A stretch of 25,913 nt of DNA from Smithella sp. GTDB taxonomy: Bacteria; Desulfobacterota; Syntrophia; Syntrophales; Smithellaceae. The DNA lies in the NCBI GenBank assembly GCA_012797505.1, contig JAAZOZ010000399.1:1-25913 (forward strand). The letters are read 5' to 3'. The notes under the pieces were generated by a model. That model was not told the origin of the DNA. It saw only the letters and a program-made list of their open reading frames with translations, and did not search any database. Below, piece by piece: positions 1-7,335 of the stretch (position 1 is the first letter of the stretch; each line of letters starts with the position of its first letter). Made by a program: the position numbers and the translations under genes.

Positions 1-1676
1 ACGGTTTCGATATCCTTCATCGAATACTGGGAAACTATATCGTCCTTGGGGGCAAAAAGCGGAACACGCTCGACGAGCGGAGCATCGGAGATCACGACGC
101 CGGCGGCGTGAACGGAAGAATGCCGGTTGAGGCCTTCCAGAATCAGCGAAAGGGACAGCATCTTGTCGATTTTTGGATTTTTCCTGCGCTCTTCGGCAAA
201 GCGGGGCTCCGCCTTGAATGCTTCCGCAAGCGTGATGTTCAGCGGGAATGAGGGCACCAGTTTGGCAATGCGATCCGCATCGCCGTAAGGAATATTCAGG
301 GCTCTTCCCACATCCCGGATCACGCCTTTGGCCATCATCTTGCCGAAAGTGCAGATTTGGGAAACCTTGTCCTTGCCGTATTTTTCCGTGACGTATTTGA
401 TGATTTCACCGCGGCGCTCCTGGCAAAAATCGATGTCGATATCCGGCATGCTGATCCGGTCCGGATTGAGAAAACGCTCAAAAAACAGTCCGTAGCGCAG
501 GGGATCGATATCGGTGATGCGGATGGCGTAGGCCACCAGCGATCCGGCCGCGGAGCCGCGTCCGGGACCGACGGGAACGCCCGTGTGCTTGGCGTGTTTG
601 ATGAAATCGGAAACGATCAGAAAATATCCGGCAAAGCCCATCTTCTTGATGATGGCAAGCTCGGAGCGCAGGCGCCGGGTGTATTTTTCGCGAACTTTTG
701 CCTCGTCTTCCTTCGCATACTTGAGAATGACCGGAAAGAGTTTCTCCAGCCCTTCCGTCGCCTTGCGGTCCAGGTAATCCTCCAGCGTTTCCTCGGGATT
801 TTTGACCTCGAATTTGGGCAGGTAAAATTTCCCGAATTCAAAGGTCAGATTGCAGCTCTCCGCGATGGCCAGCGTATTGGCGACGGCTTCGGGGGTCGCG
901 GCAAAGAGCGTCTGCATTTCCTGCGGAGAGCGGACATAAAACTGATTCGACGACATCGACATCCGGTCCTTGTCCTCGATCGTTTTCCCCATCTGAATGC
1001 AAAGAAGAACATCGTGCGCCTCGGCGTGATCGGCCTCCAGATAGTGGCAGTCGTTTGTGGCAACGAGCGGAATGGAAAGATCCCTGCTCAGTTCCATCAA
1101 GCCCTGGTTCGCGATCTTCTGCTCGGGAATGCCGTTTTCCATGAGCTCCAGATAGAAATTGTCCTCGCCGAAGATTTTCTGAAGTTCACGGGCGGCCCTG
1201 CGGGCCTCTTCCATATGGCCCCGGACAATATGCGAAGCGATTTCCCCGTGGAGGCAGGCGCTGGACGCGATCAGGCCTTCGGAGCACTCCGCCAGCAGGG
1301 CCTTGTCCACGCGCGGGCGGTAGTAAAACCCCTCCAGATGGGCGACGGAGGTCAGTTTCAACAGATTTTTATATCCCTGCAAATTTTTGACCCAGACGAT
1401 CAGATGGCGCGCCGTGTCGCCGACGGCGGACGGTGTTTTGTCCAGGCGGCTCCGGGGCGCGACATACAGTTCACAGCCGATGATCGGTTTGATGTTGTTG
1501 GCGAGCGCCTGTTTGTAGAAATCAATCGCGCCGAACATCGTGCCGTGGTCGGTGATGGCGATCGCCGGCATGGCGAATTCTTTGGCTTTTTTAAAGAGTT
1601 CGTCCAGACGGATCATTCCGTCGAGAAGGCTGTACTGTGTATGAACATGGAGATGGACGAAATCGGCTTGCTTCAT
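1..1676 (-). CDS. dnaE: DNA polymerase III alpha subunit, N-terminal part (runs off the left edge)
   Basis: This is the replicative polymerase subunit that synthesises DNA in the pol III holoenzyme. About 558 codons of a protein usually near 1,150 residues are present. The N-terminal PHP domain is clear, with HLHVHTQYSLLDG at about residues 8-20 and later histidines in NDCHYLEADHAEAHD. Its metal-ligand pattern looks intact, unlike the degenerate E. coli version. The palm acidic motif PDIDIDF lies at residues 411-417 (D412, D414, D416), after VGPGRGSAAGSLV. The window ends in QYSMKDIETV, so the third palm aspartate and the finger, beta-binding and OB regions lie outside. ATG at 1676 gives the family-like start MKQADFVHLHVH; its Shine-Dalgarno is weak. 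It sits 6 bases after guaB and is probably the last gene seen of the dtd-guaB operon. Confidence 0.97.
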   Translation of the reverse strand, partial: MKQADFVHLHVHTQYSLLDGMIRLDELFKKAKEFAMPAIAITDHGTMFGAIDFYKQALANNIKPIIGCELYVAPRSRLDKTPSAVGDTARHLIVWVKNLQGYKNLLKLTSVAHLEGFYYRPRVDKALLAECSEGLIASSACLHGEIASHIVRGHMEEARRAARELQKIFGEDNFYLELMENGIPEQKIANQGLMELSRDLSIPLVATNDCHYLEADHAEAHDVLLCIQMGKTIEDKDRMSMSSNQFYVRSPQEMQTLFAATPEAVANTLAIAESCNLTFEFGKFYLPKFEVKNPEETLEDYLDRKATEGLEKLFPVILKYAKEDEAKVREKYTRRLRSELAIIKKMGFAGYFLIVSDFIKHAKHTGVPVGPGRGSAAGSLVAYAIRITDIDPLRYGLFFERFLNPDRISMPDIDIDFCQERRGEIIKYVTEKYGKDKVSQICTFGKMMAKGVIRDVGRALNIPYGDADRIAKLVPSFPLNITLAEAFKAEPRFAEERRKNPKIDKMLSLSLILEGLNRHSSVHAAGVVISDAPLVERVPLFAPKDDIVSQYSMKDIET

Positions 1677-1682
1677 GTTTGA

Positions 1683-3143
1683 CTAATCAATCCAGTAATT
1701 GGGCGCTTCCTTGGTGATGATGACATCGTGGACGTGGCTTTCCCTGAGGCCTGCCGACGTGATGCGGACAAAGCGGGATTTTTCAATCAGTTCCGCGATC
1801 GTTCGGCAGCCCACGTAGCCCATGCCGGCTTTTAATCCACCGATGAGCTGGACGATACTGGCGGAAAGCGATCCGCGGAAAGGCACCCTGCCCTCGATCC
1901 CTTCCGGGACCGTTTTGGACGGCGCTTCGATGTCGTCCTGATAATAGCGGTCGCGGCTTCCCATTTTCATAGCCTCCAGCGATCCCATGCCGCGATATAC
2001 CTTGTAACTGCGCCCCTGAAACAAAATCGTCTCGCCGGGGCTTTCTTCGGTTCCGGCAAAGAGCCCTCCGATCATGACGGCATTCGCGCCGCAGCCCAGC
2101 GCCTTGACGATGTCTCCGGAATACTTGATGCCGCCGTCGGCAACGACGGGGATTCCTTTTTGAGAGGCGACTTTGTACGTGTCGCGAATGGCGGACATCT
2201 GCGCCACGCCGACCCCCGCAACAATGCGGGTGGTGCAGATGGAACCTGGGCCGACCCCGACCTTTACCGCGTCAACGCCCGCCTCGATCAGCGCCCGGGC
2301 GCCCTCGGCCGTCGCGATGTTTCCCGCGATCAGTTCGCATTTGGGGAAATTCGCCTTGGTGGACCGGATGGCGTCAATCACGCCCGCCGAATGTCCATGA
2401 GAGGTGTCAATGGCAATCACATCGACGCCGGCCGCTAAAAGCGCCTCGATGCGCGGCTCCCGGTCGATGATGCCCACGGCCGCGCCGACGCGCAGCCTTC
2501 CCAGCGAGTCCTTGCAGGCGTTGGGATACCGGCGGATTTTTTCAATGTCCTTGATGGTGATCAGGCCTTTCAAACGGTTTTCATCGTCCACGACCAGCAG
2601 TTTTTCAATGCGGTGCTTGTGGAGCAGTTTTTTGGATTCTTCCAGGGTAATGCTGGATTTGACGGTGATGAGATTTTTCTTGGTCATCACCTGGGACACG
2701 GGCTGCTCCAGATTTTCTTCAAAACGCAGATCGCGGTTGGTCAGAATGCCGACCAGTTTTTCATTTTTGACGACGGGCACGCCCGAAATGGAATACTGGT
2801 GCATCAGAGCCAGCGCATCGCTGACTTTTCGCTCCGGCTCGATGGTGATCGGATCGACCACCATGCCGCTTTCGGATTTTTTCACCCGGTCCACTTCGAT
2901 GGCCTGGCGTTCGATGCTCATGTTGCGGTGAATAATGCCGATGCCGCCTTCCTGAGCCATGCAGATGGCCGTGCGGGATTCCGTCACCGTATCCATGGCC
3001 GCCGAGACGATGGGAATGTTCAGCCGGATCTTCTGCGTCAGCCAGGTGGCCGTTTCAACGTCCCGCGGCAGAACACTGGAAGCCGCCGGCACCAGCAGCA
3101 GGTCGTCAAATGTCAGGGATTCTTTCACAACATCATCTAACAT
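1683..3143 (-). CDS. guaB: Inosine-5'-monophosphate dehydrogenase
   Basis: The enzyme oxidises IMP to XMP with NAD+, the committed step of GMP synthesis in the cytoplasm. The 486-residue product has the full family layout: an N-terminal barrel start (LTFDDLLLVPAAS), a two-CBS Bateman insert at roughly residues 90-205, and the catalytic loop GPGSICTTR with the nucleophile Cys303. The flap region with GRVPFRGS follows. I chose ATG at 3143 because GGAGG lies five bases before it. An in-frame ATG six codons upstream (3161) overlaps the stop of the preceding gene but has no Shine-Dalgarno. The gene follows the DUF1285-like gene directly and precedes dnaE by 6 bases. Identification is secure; only the start could be argued. 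Confidence 0.97.
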   Translation of the reverse strand: MLDDVVKESLTFDDLLLVPAASSVLPRDVETATWLTQKIRLNIPIVSAAMDTVTESRTAICMAQEGGIGIIHRNMSIERQAIEVDRVKKSESGMVVDPITIEPERKVSDALALMHQYSISGVPVVKNEKLVGILTNRDLRFEENLEQPVSQVMTKKNLITVKSSITLEESKKLLHKHRIEKLLVVDDENRLKGLITIKDIEKIRRYPNACKDSLGRLRVGAAVGIIDREPRIEALLAAGVDVIAIDTSHGHSAGVIDAIRSTKANFPKCELIAGNIATAEGARALIEAGVDAVKVGVGPGSICTTRIVAGVGVAQMSAIRDTYKVASQKGIPVVADGGIKYSGDIVKALGCGANAVMIGGLFAGTEESPGETILFQGRSYKVYRGMGSLEAMKMGSRDRYYQDDIEAPSKTVPEGIEGRVPFRGSLSASIVQLIGGLKAGMGYVGCRTIAELIEKSRFVRITSAGLRESHVHDVIITKEAPNYWID

Positions 3144-3157
3144 GGTCTCCTCCGTTG

Positions 3158-3622
3158 TCATGGGTTAAGGGATGCGTGTGCGATCGGATATTTTCGGTTG
3201 TTCAAAACGACGCAGAATTTGTTGTCCGCGCCGTCGGTTTCAATAAATTCCGCCAGCTGATAGTAGCTTTTCCGTGTAAAGCGGGCGGGGAACCGGTTGT
3301 TTTTTACACGGCAATACAGGACATTGTCTTTGCCGACGGCCAGGGTGTCCGCAGCCAGTTTCTCCTTTTGGTCGTCGTTGAGCAGGATTTCCAGCTCTTC
3401 AGCGCCGCAGGGGGTTTGATTCCTGTAAACCGCCGTCACGACAAAGGCCGTATCTTCGACATCCAGATAGCATATTTCCCGGTTGAGTTCGACGAAATAC
3501 CTGCCGCAGTCATCCTGTTTCAGATGCTCGAAGAAAACGCACAAAATGTCTTTGCGGAACATGTGTGCGCCTCGGTAGTACCAGATTCCTTCCTTGTCTA
3601 TTTTGATGTCGCTTTCATCCAT
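3158..3622 (-). CDS. DUF1285-like conserved hypothetical protein
   Basis: This is a 154-residue soluble protein with no signal peptide or membrane segment. The N-terminal pattern (IDKEGIWYYRGAHMFRKDIL, then GRYFVELNREICYLDVEDTAFVV) and the C-terminal pattern (RFTRKSYYQLAEFIE, then a VVLNNRKYPI-like strand) resemble the DUF1285 family. That assignment is from memory of the pattern. The family has no established biochemical role, so none is claimed. The gene lies 2 bases after dtd, and its TGA overlaps an upstream in-frame ATG of guaB, so it belongs to the dtd-guaB-dnaE transcript. Confidence 0.85.
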   Translation of the reverse strand: MDESDIKIDKEGIWYYRGAHMFRKDILCVFFEHLKQDDCGRYFVELNREICYLDVEDTAFVVTAVYRNQTPCGAEELEILLNDDQKEKLAADTLAVGKDNVLYCRVKNNRFPARFTRKSYYQLAEFIETDGADNKFCVVLNNRKYPIAHASLNP

Positions 3623-3624
3623 TT

Positions 3625-4074
3625 CTACGCCATTTTCCTGCTGTCGAGCAGAATCGTCACCGGGCCGGAATTGACCAATTCAATCTGCATCATTTCCTGA
3701 AATGCGCCGGTGGCCAGTTTTTTGACCCTTGGTTGAGCCCGGCGGACAAAATATTCATACAGCGCTCTGGCTTTTTCCGGCTCTTGCGCCCGGGCAAAAG
3801 ACGGTCTTCGTCCCTTGTCGCAGTCGGCCAGCAGCGTGAATTGGGATACGACCAGCATTTCTCCCGCGATGTCGACAAGCGATCGGTTCATTTTTCCCTG
3901 TTCATCCTCAAAAATGCGCAGATGAACCGTTTTTTCCAAAATAAAATCAGCGTCTTTCTCCGTGTCTCCCTTTTCCACGCCCAGAAACACCAAAAGCCCC
4001 TGATCCGTAGCGGAAAATAGCTGAGAATTGATGCTGACGCAGGCCCGGTCGACTCTCTGAAGAACTGCACGCAT
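3625..4074 (-). CDS. dtd: D-aminoacyl-tRNA deacylase
   Basis: This proofreading enzyme hydrolyses D-aminoacyl-tRNAs (and glycine mischarged on tRNA-Ala) in the cytoplasm. The 149-residue length is typical. The two signature motifs are present: SQFTL at residues 77-81 and the Gly-cis-Pro motif GPVT at 137-140 (NSGPVT). ATG at 4074 gives the family start MRAVLQRV. An in-frame ATG four codons upstream (4086) would leave only about 8 bases of leader from the predicted promoter, so I prefer 4074, although neither has a strong Shine-Dalgarno. It is the first gene of the operon and is divergent from the radical SAM gene. Confidence 0.96.
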   Translation of the reverse strand: MRAVLQRVDRACVSINSQLFSATDQGLLVFLGVEKGDTEKDADFILEKTVHLRIFEDEQGKMNRSLVDIAGEMLVVSQFTLLADCDKGRRPSFARAQEPEKARALYEYFVRRAQPRVKKLATGAFQEMMQIELVNSGPVTILLDSRKMA

Positions 4075-4100
4075 AAGGCATCCCATTTAAAAGTGCGCGC

Positions 4101-4129
4101 ATGTTAGCAACAATTCCCCGAGTGTTCAA
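4101..4129 (-). promoter_or_regulatory. Sigma-70-type promoter for dtd-DUF1285-guaB-dnaE
   Basis: On the minus strand, TTGAAC (4129-4124) and TAACAT (4106-4101) are separated by exactly 17 bases. Each matches consensus at four of six positions. Transcription would start near 4094, about 20 bases before the preferred dtd ATG. The placement in the divergent intergenic region supports the call; it has not been tested. Confidence 0.55.
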
Positions 4130-4173
4130 GTTCTTTCTGTTATAAAATATTTCCGTGGAAATTCATGAACTTG
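4127..4173. repeat. Nested inverted repeat between divergent dtd and radical SAM genes
   Basis: An outer perfect pair CAAGTTC (4127-4133) and GAACTTG (4167-4173) encloses an inner pair ATTTCC (4149-4154) and GGAAAT (4157-4162) with a 2-base centre. No T-run follows on either strand, so it is not an intrinsic terminator. It overlaps the dtd promoter -35 and lies upstream of the radical SAM gene, so an operator is possible. This is inference only. Confidence 0.35.
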
Positions 4174-4219
4174 TCCAAGCTTTTGTAATCCTTGCCCGGG
4201 TATGCTACAAGACGCATCC

Positions 4220-5608
4220 ATGAGCAAAAATATTCTGTTGATCAATCCCTGGATTTATGATTTCGCGGCGTACGATTTCTGGATGAAACCTCTGGGGCTT
4301 TTAACCCTGGGCTCCCTTCTGCGGGCCAACCGCCACCGGGTTTCCTATATCGATTGCCTGAATCCCTATTCAGAGCCCATGCTGAAGAAGACCGGCAGGT
4401 CACCAAAGCGTCATGCCTACGGGCATGGCCGCTTCTACCGACAGGTCATCGAAAAGCCGTCCTGCCTCAAAGCGTTTCCACGCAGCTATTGCCGGTATGG
4501 GATGGATCCGGACGTCTTTCGCGCCGAACTCGGGCGTTTTTCGGACACGGACATTGTTTTGGTCACTTCCATGATGACTTACTGGTACCCGGGCGTTTTT
4601 GACGCCATTCAAATCGTCCGGGAAACCCTGCCGGGGGTTCCGGTGGTCCTGGGCGGCAAATACGCCTCTCTCTGCCATGAGCATGCCCTGGCCGAATCCG
4701 GCGCGGATTACGTGATTAGCGGACGGGGTGAGAAACAGATTCTGGAGCTGTTGCGCGGTATTTTCAACGAAGAGATTCTTTTTTCTCCGGAGGAAAACGA
4801 TCTGGACGCCCTGCCCTATCCCGCCTTCGACCTCGCGGACCGCATCGACCAGGTCCCGCTCATCACCTCTCTGGGGTGCCCTTATCGCTGCAGCTACTGT
4901 TCGTCCCCTTTATTTTACAAACAGCATCTGCGGCGCGATCCCGGAAAAATCGCCGACGAAATCGAATACTGGCATAAGAATTTCGGTGTTGCGGATTTCA
5001 GTTTTTACGACGACGCGCTTCTGGTGAACCCCGAAAGCAGTATTGTTCCACTCCTTCACGACATAAAAAGGCGCGGCATCGACTGCCGGTTTCACTGCCC
5101 GAACGGCCTGCATGTCCGGGAAATCGACGCCCCGCTCAGCCGTCTGCTCTTTGCGTCCGGCTTTAAAACCATTCGCTTCGGTTTTGAAACGGCCCGTTTC
5201 GAGGCGCAGGAGAAAACGGGCGGAAAGGTGCGAAACGATGAGTTGCGCAGGGCGGTCGCGCATTTGAAAGAGGCGGGGTACAAAACCCGGGACATCGGCG
5301 TTTACCTTTTGTGCGGCCTGCCGGATCAGAAAGCAGGGGATGTGTCCGGGAGCATTGATTTCGTCCTTCGGTGCGGCGCAAGGCCCGTGCTGGCCGAATA
5401 TTCGCCGATTCCGGGCACTAAAATGTGGCCGGAAGCCGTCGCCGCATCCGTATTTGACATTCAGCGGGAACCTCTATATCATAACAACACACTGTTGTGC
5501 TGCCGCAATAATGATTTCAGTTATGAGGCTTACCGCAGGATGAAGGAGCGCGTCAAAGCGCTGCTCTGGGAAACAGGATTGCCCGATGGAACTACTGGTT
5601 CGAATTAA
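4220..5608 (+). CDS. Radical SAM protein with N-terminal B12-binding-like domain
   Basis: The sequence shows the radical SAM cluster motif CxxxCxxC as GCPYRCSYC (Cys220, Cys224, Cys227 counted from the start at 4220), in a barrel region followed by FSFYDDALL and IRFGFETA motifs. The N-terminal ~190 residues look like a Rossmann-type cobalamin-binding domain (ILLINPW, PLGLLTLGSLL, VVLGGKYAS, ADYVISGRGE). The DxHxxG signature for base-off B12 ligation is absent. A charged insert containing KRHAYGHGRFYRQVIEKP lies between the first strands of that domain. The substrate is unknown. ATG at 4220 is preferred because it begins MSKNILLINPW; ATG at 4202 would add six residues, and neither has a clear Shine-Dalgarno. 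The 3' end overlaps the next gene by 23 bases. Confidence 0.85.
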   Translation: MSKNILLINPWIYDFAAYDFWMKPLGLLTLGSLLRANRHRVSYIDCLNPYSEPMLKKTGRSPKRHAYGHGRFYRQVIEKPSCLKAFPRSYCRYGMDPDVFRAELGRFSDTDIVLVTSMMTYWYPGVFDAIQIVRETLPGVPVVLGGKYASLCHEHALAESGADYVISGRGEKQILELLRGIFNEEILFSPEENDLDALPYPAFDLADRIDQVPLITSLGCPYRCSYCSSPLFYKQHLRRDPGKIADEIEYWHKNFGVADFSFYDDALLVNPESSIVPLLHDIKRRGIDCRFHCPNGLHVREIDAPLSRLLFASGFKTIRFGFETARFEAQEKTGGKVRNDELRRAVAHLKEAGYKTRDIGVYLLCGLPDQKAGDVSGSIDFVLRCGARPVLAEYSPIPGTKMWPEAVAASVFDIQREPLYHNNTLLCCRNNDFSYEAYRRMKERVKALLWETGLPDGTTGSN

Positions 5609-5825
5609 GAATATCGTCGTTTTTTTGCTCTCCGGATTTTTTCTGGTGTTCGGCGTTCTTCTCCTCATGAGCTCCTTTCAGCTGGCCAATCCCCTGGAAT
5701 TCGTGATGACGCTGTTTGCGGCCTCTTTCATCATTTTGTTTTGCATCGCCGGCATTCTCTACGCATATTTTCGTTTTTTCCAGGGAAATTCGATTTCTGA
5801 GGAGGACCATGCGGACAAAGAATAA
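5586..5825 (+). CDS. Small two-helix membrane protein, unknown function
   Basis: The 79-residue product has two predicted membrane helices at about residues 8-30 and 38-62 (VVFLLSGFFLVFGVLLL and FAASFIILFCIAGILYAYF), then a short charged tail. I do not recognise a family. The reading frame is supported by position. Its ATG lies inside the end of the radical SAM gene, with an AGGA element eight bases upstream. Its end overlaps the start of the M16 peptidase gene by 17 bases and carries that gene's GGAGG. The arrangement suggests translational coupling and a shared transcript. Confidence 0.65.
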   Translation: MELLVRIKNIVVFLLSGFFLVFGVLLLMSSFQLANPLEFVMTLFAASFIILFCIAGILYAYFRFFQGNSISEEDHADKE

Positions 5826-7335
5826 AATCTGGATCGCCCTCGGGCTGCTGTTGCTCGCGTGCATTGCCCTGCCTGCGCAGGCGGTGGACCTGGAGAAAAA
5901 AATCGTGAAGGCCAGGCTGCAAAACGGCCTGACCGTTCTGATGATGGAGCGCAAATTCAGCCCGACCGTTTCCCTGTACATCCGCTACCGGGTGGGCGCC
6001 GTCGATGAATCCCCGGGGCAAAGCGGCGCGGCCCATTTCCTGGAGCACATGATGTTCAAGGGAACGACGACGATCGGCGCGAAAAACTACCCGGCGGAAA
6101 AGAAACTGCTTTCGGACATGGAAAAAATCGGCCGGGAACTGGACCGCGAGCGCGCAAAGCAGGGATCGGCCGATGCCCGGAAGATCCGGCGGCTGGAAGC
6201 GCGGATGAAAAGGCTCCAGGACAAGCACCTCCGGTATTACATCCCCAACGAAATTGACCGCCTCTATACGGAAAACGGCGCATCCGGCATGAACGCGTCG
6301 ACGGGCCAGGACATGACCACCTACTTCATCAACCTTCCCGCCAACAAGATCGAACTCTGGGCGCGCATTGAATCCGACCGCCTTCTGCATCCCGTCTTCC
6401 GTCAGTTTTACACGGAGCGGGACGTCATTCTGGAGGAAAGAAGGCAGCGCGTGGAGGCCAGCCCCGACGGCAAGCTCTATGAGGCCTTTATGGAACGGGC
6501 CTATTCAACCCATCCCTACGGAATCCCCATTGTCGGATTGCCGAAAGACCTGACGTTCATGAGCCCGGCGGCGATTCACGCCATTCATCGGAAATATCTG
6601 TCGCCCCGGCGGATCGTCATTGCCGTGGTCGGGGACATCGATCCCTCCAAGACGATGGAGCTGATTCGCCGGTATTTCGGAAAGATCCCCGACGCCGGCG
6701 CTCCTGCCGCCCGGATTCCGGCCGAACCGGAGCAAAAAGCGGAGCGCAAAGCCCAGGTCTGGTTTGACGCCAGCCCTTCCATGATCATCGGCTACCACAA
6801 GCCCGCGCCGCCCGCCCGCGAGGATTATGTGTTTGATGTTCTGGAGACGATTTTAAGCAAAGGCAGAACGAGCCGTCTGTATGACCGGCTGGTGATTTCG
6901 CGCCAGATCGCCCAGAGCATCAGCGCGGCAAACGGCGTGCCGGCAGCAAGATACCCCAACCTCTTCACCATTTTTGCGCGGCCGCGCCATCCCCATACCA
7001 ACGAAGAACTTCAGACGGCCATTCTCGGGGAGATCGAGGCGATCAAGACCGCTCCCGTGACGGAAGAGGAGCTGGCCCGGGCCAAAAACCAGCTGAAGAT
7101 GGACTTCATCAAAAGCCTGGATTCCAATTCCGAGCTGGCGTCCATTCTTTCCTACACCGAACTGCTGTTGGGGGATTACCGGTACTTTTCCGACTATCTG
7201 CCCCAAATTCAAAAGGTGACGGCCGGTGATATCCAGGCGGCGGCCATCCGGTATCTGACGGCGGAAAACCGCACCGTCGCGGTTCTCAACCGGAAAACCG
7301 CACCGGAGGAAGGCGGAGGCGCCCATGAAAAATAG
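5809..7335 (+). CDS. Zinc-dependent M16B peptidase, catalytic subunit
   Basis: This is a 508-residue pitrilysin/insulinase-family protease. A signal peptide (KIWIALGLLLLACIALPAQA) predicts export to the periplasm. The inverted zinc motif HxxEH is HFLEH at residues 76-80. The downstream glutamate ligand is probably Glu203 in YTERDVILEE. The usual spacing between these elements in the family is about 75 residues; here it is about 122, because of a charged helical insert around residues 95-140. Two M16 repeats fill the rest. ATG at 5809 is chosen for the strong GGAGG just upstream and the signal peptide; the frame stays open further upstream. Its end overlaps the next gene, which encodes a degenerate partner, so the pair probably forms a heterodimer. 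The substrate is unknown. Confidence 0.93.
   Translation: MRTKNKIWIALGLLLLACIALPAQAVDLEKKIVKARLQNGLTVLMMERKFSPTVSLYIRYRVGAVDESPGQSGAAHFLEHMMFKGTTTIGAKNYPAEKKLLSDMEKIGRELDRERAKQGSADARKIRRLEARMKRLQDKHLRYYIPNEIDRLYTENGASGMNASTGQDMTTYFINLPANKIELWARIESDRLLHPVFRQFYTERDVILEERRQRVEASPDGKLYEAFMERAYSTHPYGIPIVGLPKDLTFMSPAAIHAIHRKYLSPRRIVIAVVGDIDPSKTMELIRRYFGKIPDAGAPAARIPAEPEQKAERKAQVWFDASPSMIIGYHKPAPPAREDYVFDVLETILSKGRTSRLYDRLVISRQIAQSISAANGVPAARYPNLFTIFARPRHPHTNEELQTAILGEIEAIKTAPVTEEELARAKNQLKMDFIKSLDSNSELASILSYTELLLGDYRYFSDYLPQIQKVTAGDIQAAAIRYLTAENRTVAVLNRKTAPEEGGGAHEK

Noticed and set aside
357..1682. Long plus-strand open frame (441 codons) opposite dnaE
   Set aside because: It is antisense to a clear DNA polymerase III alpha reading frame, shows no recognisable family and is a codon-bias shadow.
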